In this document: positions 22,493-27,430 of the stretch, piece after piece
How positions within the stretch are numbered: the first letter of the stretch is position 1
Layout: every line of letters begins with the position of its first letter
From: a virus
Direction: 5' to 3' (one strand)
DNA: 27,430 nt
Virus record (IMG/VR): IMGVR_UViG_3300031657_000009
Location: 1-27,430 of that record
Program-made: the position numbers and the translations under genes
Notes under the pieces: generated by a model
Seen by the model: the letters and a program-made list of their open reading frames with translations, nothing else
What the model was told of the DNA's origin: nothing
Databases searched by the model: none

Positions 22493-22825
22493 TTATTTAA
22501 TTTTAAATATTTCATTAATTTTATCTTCGATAGTAAAATTCCATTTTGGTATACATGCTTCTCTATTTGACCATGTATATGAAATTTCATTGATTACACT
22601 ATCTTTATATTGAGGATAAATCTCAAAAAATCTGCAATCAAATGGATCTAATTTTAGTAAACTTACAATTTCTGTTGCAAGTTGTTCAGAGGCATTGGTA
22701 ACAGAAGTTCCTTCATTCAAATCCTCAAAAAGAATATAGTGACCATCATCATCTGAATGAATGTAAACACTGCACGCAGATGGATGAATTCCATATCCTT
22801 TAAATTCGTGTCTAAATTTCTTCAT
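22493..22825 (-). CDS. Hypothetical phage protein, 110 aa
   Basis: Starts MKKFRHEFKGYGIHPSACSV, continues 'YIHSDDDGHYILFEDLNEGTSVTNASEQLATEIV' in blocks (about 21-55) and ends with 'EDKINEIFKIK'. The 'G-YI-FEDL--GTSVTNasE-lA' pattern is one I recognise from phage hypotheticals without assigned role. The start overlaps the stop of a 27-aa peptide (ATGA) and the end lies 1 nt from the next ATG. Confidence 0.68.
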   Translation of the reverse strand: MKKFRHEFKGYGIHPSACSVYIHSDDDGHYILFEDLNEGTSVTNASEQLATEIVSLLKLDPFDCRFFEIYPQYKDSVINEISYTWSNREACIPKWNFTIEDKINEIFKIK

Positions 22826-22905
22826 AATTTATTCTGAGTTATAATATACCAAATCCAATGTAATTTAAAACCTGTAATTAAAATCCATGCAATAATGAGT
22901 GTCAT
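22822..22905 (-). CDS. Possible tiny membrane peptide, 27 aa
   Basis: ATG at 22903-22905 opens a 27-codon frame ending in a TGA that overlaps the next gene's ATG (ATGA), a typical coupled junction. The peptide (MTLIIAWILITGFKLHWIWY and seven more) is almost entirely hydrophobic and aromatic, so it would insert in the membrane. The only support is the exact fit and composition. It fills about 100 nt between two genes. Confidence 0.45.
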   Translation of the reverse strand: MTLIIAWILITGFKLHWIWYIITQNKL

Positions 22906-22928
22906 TTTATTTATTTTAAATTAAAATT

Positions 22929-23396
22929 CTAATATTTTGTTATCCATTTTGGATCTGGTAAATAATTAGCATATTCATACTTTAACATCAAATCATAAAT
23001 CATTTTCCATTCTGTATCTGCTTGAAATCCTGCTTTATCCTCAAATAAAACATTAAAATAAAATTTCTTTTCATAATAACCAAAATTACCTTTTTGAGAA
23101 TCTATTTCAGGATTATCATTAATATACTGAAAATGTATATCATTTTCTTTAAATATTTTATAATAATATTCTATTTCTTCTGGATACGAGGAAGTAAACA
23201 TTATCATTATAATATCTTTTCTTTTTGTAAAAAGTTGAAGAGTTTCTTTAGCCCAAGGATAAAAATTAACATGAAGATGTTTTTTTCTGTAACTTGGTAT
23301 TAATACGACTCCATGTATATCAAATGCCCAATAGGTTTCATACCATTTTCTTTTAAAAGAGTATTTAAACATCGTATCAATCCAATCAACAATCAT
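22929..23396 (-). CDS. HAD-like phosphatase-fold protein, 155 aa
   Basis: Motif I is 'YWAFDIHGVV' (22-31): the HAD nucleophile D26 is present, but the usual second Asp (DxD) is His28. Motif II is 'IMFTSSYPEE' (about 66-75), with Thr/Ser in place. Motif III/IV is 'VLFEDKAGFQADTEW' (about 115-129), with an acidic-plus-Lys arrangement. This matches small phage HAD-like proteins whose activity is not established; the His for Asp change could lower phosphatase action. It is first behind a class A promoter-like module (23419-23462). Confidence 0.7.
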   Translation of the reverse strand: MIVDWIDTMFKYSFKRKWYETYWAFDIHGVVLIPSYRKKHLHVNFYPWAKETLQLFTKRKDIIMIMFTSSYPEEIEYYYKIFKENDIHFQYINDNPEIDSQKGNFGYYEKKFYFNVLFEDKAGFQADTEWKMIYDLMLKYEYANYLPDPKWITKY

Positions 23397-23418
23397 ATTA
23401 TTTTTTCAAAATATATTA

Positions 23419-23462
23419 CAAATATAACTAAAAAATCTTAATATAGTGTTAAATTTTGTTAA
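23419..23462 (-). promoter_or_regulatory. Promoter-like module, class A (copy 3)
   Basis: On the coding strand: TTAACAAAATTTAACA (23447-23462), 20 nt of spacer that contains a third related box TTAAGA, then TATATTTG (23419-23426), about 22 nt before the ATG at 23396. The three boxes start at intervals of 10 and 11 nt. The spacer is 11 nt shorter than in copies 1 and 2, one helical turn. Confidence 0.7.
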
Positions 23463-23491
23463 GATTTTTTATAGAGTACTAAATTAAAATT

Positions 23492-23989
23492 TTAATTTGG
23501 AAAAATTAATTCTAACTTATGCTCTTTTATTAAATCACATGTACTATTTTTCATTATTTCAAATTCTACAATAGGTTTATTGTGATTAATACTTTCGAGA
23601 GTTACTTCAATCATTATTTTTCCCATAATAACATCTGTAATATAAACAATATGTTCTTTTGTTTCTAAATCAAATTCAATAAACTTATCTAAAATAAGTT
23701 GAGCTTCATTTTCTTCAGGTGTAATGTATGTAATTTTTACATGGGATTTAAATTGACTATCAGAATAAAATTTAAAAAGTAAAGGAAAATTGATAAAATA
23801 TCTATGAGATTTTTTTATAATGATAGTAAAGAAAGCTATTTTTTTATTTCTATCTTTACTATATTTAGGAGGAAGTATTTTAAATTTACATGGATTTTTT
23901 GAAACATTATTAAATGGTTTCTTTAATAATGATATTATCAAAAGAATACATAATATCACCATTATAATTAGCAGCAGATTTTGTACCAT
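23492..23989 (-). CDS. Membrane-anchored hypothetical protein, 165 aa
   Basis: One N-terminal hydrophobic helix (about 4-22, 'LLLIIMVILCILLIISLL') is followed by a basic stretch and a beta-rich soluble domain ('HVKITYITPEENEAQLIL', 'KIMIEVTLESIN', 'PIVEFEIMK'). The alternating pattern suggests an immunoglobulin-like or beta-sandwich fold, but no family is recognised. It could be anchored facing the periplasm. It is the last gene before the class A module at 23419-23462. Confidence 0.62.
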   Translation of the reverse strand: MVQNLLLIIMVILCILLIISLLKKPFNNVSKNPCKFKILPPKYSKDRNKKIAFFTIIIKKSHRYFINFPLLFKFYSDSQFKSHVKITYITPEENEAQLILDKFIEFDLETKEHIVYITDVIMGKIMIEVTLESINHNKPIVEFEIMKNSTCDLIKEHKLELIFPN

Positions 23990-24003
23990 TCATTTTTTAA
24001 TTT

Positions 24004-24756
24004 TTATAATGCTTCTAAATCTTTGAGCTTATTTTTTATTATATCTATTTCGTTTTTTTGTTCAATAATAATTTCAATAAGTTCCGACATAGCCACTGAT
24101 GAGTCCAAAATAAAATCTGCTGCTCTAATAGATCCATTAACATCTAATTTATATATTTGTGGAATTTTTCCAATTCCTACGTTACCATATTGATCTACGA
24201 GTAATTCATATTTATTATATTGAGCGTTTGTTATTCCAAATATTGGTCTATTTGTTAAGGATTTATTAAAAGAATTTCTTCCATCTATAATTATTAAAGG
24301 TATGGATGATGAAATATTATTTCCACTTCTTCCTAAAAAATAAAGTCCTGCATCATATTCATCAGAACCCATTCCAATTATTTCAGGTAAAAAACCCTGA
24401 GGCGTACCATTACCCATTGAAAAACCATATGACCCATCTCCAACATGAAAAGCAGTCATCAATTTGTTTTTAGGAATTTTTATATCAAATTTATAGTTGT
24501 GCAAGGGGGCCCTCCCAATGCCTACGCGGTCATCTTTATAAAAGATGTTAGTATCCTTTAGGGTACCATCTATAATCACTCTAGTGTCTACAGATGCATC
24601 TATTTTGATATAATTATGATTGCTATCTTGTTCAAGAGAAACTTTGATTTGATTGCCTCCATTTATATTTTGAAGAAAGGCATCTAATAAAGTTATTTCT
24701 CTAAATGATGAAGAACTTGAATCATATTGATTTAATATAACATCATTATTCTTCAT
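24004..24756 (-). CDS. Tail-fibre-like structural protein, 250 aa
   Basis: Two blocks of the repeat found in phage tail fibres occur: 'DDRVGIGRAPLHNYKFDI' (about 75-92) and 'YGNVGIGKIPQIYKLDVNGSI' in segments (about 190-210), with the pattern --VGIG--P-YKLDV-G. The end (about 220-250) is a heptad-rich coiled coil ('ELIEIIIEQKNEIDIIKNKL') of the sort that trimerises fibres, sitting where a chaperone domain often follows in Peptidase_S74 fibres but lacking one here. It overlaps its upstream neighbour by 11 nt. The stretch 24501-24530 has 21 G/C of 30, far above its surroundings. It could be a receptor-binding or neck fibre. Confidence 0.72.
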   Translation of the reverse strand: MKNNDVILNQYDSSSSSFREITLLDAFLQNINGGNQIKVSLEQDSNHNYIKIDASVDTRVIIDGTLKDTNIFYKDDRVGIGRAPLHNYKFDIKIPKNKLMTAFHVGDGSYGFSMGNGTPQGFLPEIIGMGSDEYDAGLYFLGRSGNNISSSIPLIIIDGRNSFNKSLTNRPIFGITNAQYNKYELLVDQYGNVGIGKIPQIYKLDVNGSIRAADFILDSSVAMSELIEIIIEQKNEIDIIKNKLKDLEAL

Positions 24757-25513
24757 TTTTATTTTTACTTTTGGGTTTTTTCTTTATTTTTTTATATTTT
24801 CTCCATTTTTTAAAAATCTTATTTAGATCTGCACACATTTCATATTTTTCTAATCTTTCAAAATCTGCTAATATTTTACTAATTAAAAATTCAACATTCT
24901 CATCAGTTACTAATATAATTGATTTTTTATCAGCAAAAATAGCAAAATTATCTCCATCTTTGTAAAATTTCATTAAAAAATTAAATACTCTTAAACCAAA
25001 ATCTGAAAAGGTTTTAACATTCCAAAACTCCTCTCTTTGCTTATGGGGATTGAATTCAAATATAACTCTTTTATCATCTGATGGACCAAGAGTGGTAAGA
25101 AATAATAAATTATTTGAAATTCCTTGTTGCATTCTTAATCTTTCTCCTTCCTTAATAACATTTTCAGCTATGTCATCAAAAAATCTTATTAAATCCTCTT
25201 TAAATTTATTATATCCATTAAGTATAATATCATCAGTTAACATCCATGATAAATTTATTTCGGTATCATGAATAAACATTATAGGAGAAAAAATATTATC
25301 CTGAACAATATCAGAACCTAATTTATTAAAATCTGAATCAATATTTTTTAAATTTTCACCCCAAACACACCAAGCGTTAGGAACTTCGTATAATCTTGAA
25401 GTTCTAATATGATGAAAATCTTTAAAAATTGTAAGAATTTCATTATCTATAAATGTTAATTCTTTGGGTAAAAGATTTTCTGTAACACCGGATTGATATA
25501 ATAAGACGCTCAT
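24746..25513 (-). CDS. Hypothetical, probably virion-associated protein, 255 aa
   Basis: This is a soluble, helix-rich protein with 'WCVWGENLKNID' (about 48-59), 'LLFLTTLGPSDDKRVIFEF' and a very basic C-terminal tail (KKWRKYKKIKKKPKSK). I do not recognise a family. Its overlap with the tail-fibre-like gene and shared direction suggest a virion-assembly role, but no direct motif shows this. The start lies only 18 nt from the plus-strand endonuclease gene and is preceded by AAACTATATATTAACA. Confidence 0.62.
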   Translation of the reverse strand: MSVLLYQSGVTENLLPKELTFIDNEILTIFKDFHHIRTSRLYEVPNAWCVWGENLKNIDSDFNKLGSDIVQDNIFSPIMFIHDTEINLSWMLTDDIILNGYNKFKEDLIRFFDDIAENVIKEGERLRMQQGISNNLLFLTTLGPSDDKRVIFEFNPHKQREEFWNVKTFSDFGLRVFNFLMKFYKDGDNFAIFADKKSIILVTDENVEFLISKILADFERLEKYEMCADLNKIFKKWRKYKKIKKKPKSKNKNEE

Positions 25514-25561
25514 TGTTAATATATAGTTTATATGTTATATGTATTAAATCTTAAAAAGTTT

Positions 25562-26296
25562 ATGATTAAGAAAAAATTTAATTTTGTTTATATATCTACT
25601 AATTTAATAAATGGAAAACAATATGTTGGTGATCATTCAACTAATAATTTAAATGATAATTATTTAGGGAGCGGAACTTATTTATCTAATGCAAAGAATA
25701 AATATGGCAAAAAGAATTTTCACAGAAAAATTTTGAAGTTTTTCAATACAAAACAAAAGGCATTTAATGCTCAAGAAGAGTTTATTAATCAATTTAATAC
25801 GCTAAAGCCTAATGGATATAATATAAGTCCCAAAGGTGGTCATGGAATTAGAGGTTGCTGGAGTGAAGAATCTAAAAATAAATTAAGTAAATCTAATAAA
25901 GGACGAATTTTTTCAGAAGAACATAAAAAAAAATTATCAGGTCCAAAGTCTGAGGAAACAAAACAAAATATGAAAGAAGCTTGGAAAAAAAGAAGAATAA
26001 ATCATCCTATAACAAAAGAAACAAGGAGAAAAATAAGTAAAGCCAATAAGGGAAGGAAACGTTCTTTAGAATCTAGAAAAAAAATGGCCTTAGTTTGGTT
26101 AGGACGGCATCATTCAGAAGAATCAAAAGAAAAAAATCGACAATCTCATTTAGGAAAAAAACACACAGAAGAAGCAAAAGCAAAAATAGCCAAGAAATTT
26201 AAATGTACTTATTGTGGGAGAGAAATGAATATAGGAAATTTAAATAGATGGCATAATGAAAATTGTAAATTTAAACCTCATTTTTTAAATCGATAA
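25562..26296 (+). CDS. Free-standing GIY-YIG homing endonuclease with NUMOD3 repeats and zinc finger, 244 aa
   Basis: 'FVYISTN' and 'KQYVGDHS' (about 8-14 and 20-27) are the GIY and YIG blocks. The middle shows several NUMOD3-type repeats ('SEESKNKLSKSNKG', 'SEEHKKKLSG', 'TKETRRKISKANKGR', 'TEEAKAKIAKKF'). The end is a C-x2-C...H-x3-C zinc finger. The start 25562 gives a normal short N-terminus; an ATG at 25532 would add ten residues. It is the only plus-strand gene in the window, lies between the split enzyme and the tail genes, and overlaps the enzyme's stop by 19 nt in convergent fashion. It is probably a mobile gene inserted independently of its neighbours. Confidence 0.87.
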   Translation: MIKKKFNFVYISTNLINGKQYVGDHSTNNLNDNYLGSGTYLSNAKNKYGKKNFHRKILKFFNTKQKAFNAQEEFINQFNTLKPNGYNISPKGGHGIRGCWSEESKNKLSKSNKGRIFSEEHKKKLSGPKSEETKQNMKEAWKKRRINHPITKETRRKISKANKGRKRSLESRKKMALVWLGRHHSEESKEKNRQSHLGKKHTEEAKAKIAKKFKCTYCGREMNIGNLNRWHNENCKFKPHFLNR

Positions 26297-26766
26297 AAAG
26301 CATTATTTGTTATAAATACCCATTCTGCTTCTCCTATAAAATCATCTAAATTTTTAGCTCCACAATAACTCATATTAGATCGAAGATAATCTTCAAAATT
26401 TTCAACCCATTGTGGTAAATTATACTTAACTTTTTGATATTTAGTTATTCCTTCGGCAGTAATTAATTTTGTTTTGCCCCATTTTCGTTGTACTGCTTTA
26501 GTACTCATTCCTCTATATTTTTTCTTTATAGGAAACCCCCATTTCCAGAACATTTTAGCTAAATTATAAGGAAGTTTTATATTCCATAAATAATTAAATC
26601 CCGCACTTTGTAATGTTTTATTAAAAAGGGAACCAATCATTACATAATCTGAGTTATGAACTATATTTCCTTCTATATTATAAGTATGATCATTCTCTAT
26701 ACTTAAATCATAAACCTTACCTTTATAAGTATATTTTTTTTTAGTTTTTATTGGAATTAATTTCAT
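26278..26766 (-). CDS. C-terminal split intein fused to the C-terminal part of an IMPDH/GMP reductase-family enzyme, 162 aa
   Basis: Residues 1-38 form a complete C-intein: 'GKVYDLSIENDHTYNI' (intein block F with the Asp/His core) and 'GNIVHN' then S39 (block G: His-Asn plus Ser +1 extein nucleophile). The following about 124 residues are the end of an IMP dehydrogenase/GMP reductase: 'SDYVMIGSLF' (as in GADaVMlGs), 'KKYRGMSTKA' (flap, GM(S/G)S), and 'LRSNMSYCGAKNLDDF' (as in lRs-m-YcGA--l-el). The ATG at 26766 gives a 38-residue C-intein, the length of natural split inteins; a TTG at 26793 is directly preceded by a stop. The N-half lies upstream, outside the window. Trans-splicing should join the halves. 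Confidence 0.85.
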   Translation of the reverse strand: MKLIPIKTKKKYTYKGKVYDLSIENDHTYNIEGNIVHNSDYVMIGSLFNKTLQSAGFNYLWNIKLPYNLAKMFWKWGFPIKKKYRGMSTKAVQRKWGKTKLITAEGITKYQKVKYNLPQWVENFEDYLRSNMSYCGAKNLDDFIGEAEWVFITNNAFYRFKK

Positions 26767-27430
26767 ATAAAATAGTTTTAGTTTTTTTATCAATTACATT
26801 TACAACATAAATAAATCCTTGTTCCTCTGCAAATTTCTTTTTTAAAATAATATTATTTAAACATTCTTTTCGAGAAGTCCATTCACTCTTTACTTCTATA
26901 ATTTTATTTAAAGATTTAATAAAAATATCAGGTATATGTTTGTGTTTTTTACCATTTTTATCAATCCACTTAATAATAGGACAATTATATCCTGTTAATA
27001 TATCTTTTTCATTTATATTGTTTTCTAATAATAAATCTAACATTATATTTTCATAACCCATTACATAAACTTTTCTTCCAGATGGAAATTTATATTCTTT
27101 AATATTATATAAATTCCTATTTATCTTCCTTTGAATATCCATACTTTGAAATCCATATTCTACTCCATATAATTCTTTCATTTTTTGTCTTGCGCGTTTA
27201 ATTGAGATATCTAATAATAAAGCATTTTTTACGCCATAACGATAAAGCATAGTATTCTTTACTTTTTCTTTTATTTCTTTCAATTGCCATGGATATTCAA
27301 CGCCATATTTTATTAATGATGTTTTTACTTTTTTACTTTTTATAAATTCTAATTTAGATGGATTATCTACTCCGTATTTTTTTAAACATGTATTTTTATA
27401 TTTTTTAGAATTATTAAAATTTTCATCTCC
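26741..27430 (-). CDS. Homing endonuclease-like protein with YG repeats and PD-(D/E)XK core (truncated by window edge)
   Basis: The frame is open to the window end; 229 residues are visible. They contain four tandem 'KYGVDNP...' type repeats (DUF723-like, at about 19, 42, 64 and 87 in the visible part). A domain follows with 'MGYENIMLDLLL' and 'HIPDIFIKSLNKIIEVKSEW', which fits a PD-(D/E)XK nuclease core (PD, then EVK). YG repeats bind DNA in homing endonucleases. It ends at TAA 26741, 26 nt past the start of the split-intein gene and in another frame. It thus lies where the intein's endonuclease would be, as in fractured split-intein genes. A TTG at 27283 is not needed as start. Confidence 0.75.
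   Translation of the reverse strand, partial: GDENFNNSKKYKNTCLKKYGVDNPSKLEFIKSKKVKTSLIKYGVEYPWQLKEIKEKVKNTMLYRYGVKNALLLDISIKRARQKMKELYGVEYGFQSMDIQRKINRNLYNIKEYKFPSGRKVYVMGYENIMLDLLLENNINEKDILTGYNCPIIKWIDKNGKKHKHIPDIFIKSLNKIIEVKSEWTSRKECLNNIILKKKFAEEQGFIYVVNVIDKKTKTILYEINSNKN

Noticed and set aside
22492-22590. N-terminal extension of the 41-aa membrane peptide
   Set aside because: The extension overlaps the upstream gene in another frame and lacks any family similarity. The Ser-rich ATG start at 22491 matches known relatives.
26741-26793. Frameshifted contiguous intein instead of a split intein
   Set aside because: It cannot be fully excluded, but a natural ATG, a C-intein of typical split length, and the known fractured-gene layout make the split form the better reading. 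It is kept as a refuting test in the finding.
1-27430. tRNA genes, CRISPR arrays, insertion sequences, attachment sites
   Set aside because: No cloverleaf, regular spaced repeats, transposase or flanking direct repeats were seen. After placing the small genes no gap over about 130 nt remains.

Overview
The window looks like part of the genome of a large tailed phage, probably of a Bacteroidota (flavobacterial) host. By eye it is very AT-rich, roughly 70-75% A+T. About 50 short genes are packed almost end to end, and all but one lie on the minus strand. The functions that can be recognised are typical of big lytic phages: a T4-type topoisomerase II subunit, a DnaQ-like exonuclease, a pyrimidine-dimer glycosylase, an RNA ligase, a CCA-adding enzyme, a Dam-type methylase, a DUF932 protein, a tail-fibre-like protein and homing endonucleases. 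Shine-Dalgarno sequences are nearly absent. Several intergenic spaces carry a TAnnTTTG-like element, the -7 box of Bacteroidota promoters. The host assignment is an inference from these points.

Transcription runs from high to low coordinates, so this layout follows it. 27430-24004: a homing endonuclease that runs off the window, then the C-terminal half of an IMP dehydrogenase/GMP reductase-family enzyme fused to a C-terminal split intein, then the only plus-strand gene (a second homing endonuclease), then two probable virion or tail genes. 23989-16488: nucleotide and RNA metabolism (CCA-adding enzyme, pyrimidine-dimer glycosylase, HAD-like protein) among small phage hypotheticals and tiny membrane peptides. 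16481-14520: an RNA ligase cut in two by a GIY-YIG homing endonuclease. 14520-10815: a run of membrane or anchored proteins including an HExxH metallopeptidase, closed by a strong terminator. 10797-9147: a DUF932 protein and small genes. 9067-5222: a frameshifted Dam methylase, the topoisomerase II large subunit and a BCS1-like AAA ATPase. 5225-1: mostly small hypotheticals plus a DnaQ/ExoX-type exonuclease, a deoxyribosyltransferase-like protein and a NADAR/YbiA-like protein. The window ends in what may be the first codons of the second topoisomerase subunit.

The most striking theme is gene fracture. Two enzyme genes are broken by homing endonucleases in different ways. The IMPDH/GMPR gene carries a split intein, so its halves could be rejoined by protein trans-splicing. 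The RNA ligase has a plain insertion close to what looks like a domain boundary, so its halves would have to assemble non-covalently. In both cases the downstream half starts inside the last about 25 nt of the endonuclease gene. A second theme is regulatory: two distinct repeated promoter-like modules stand in the few real intergenic gaps.
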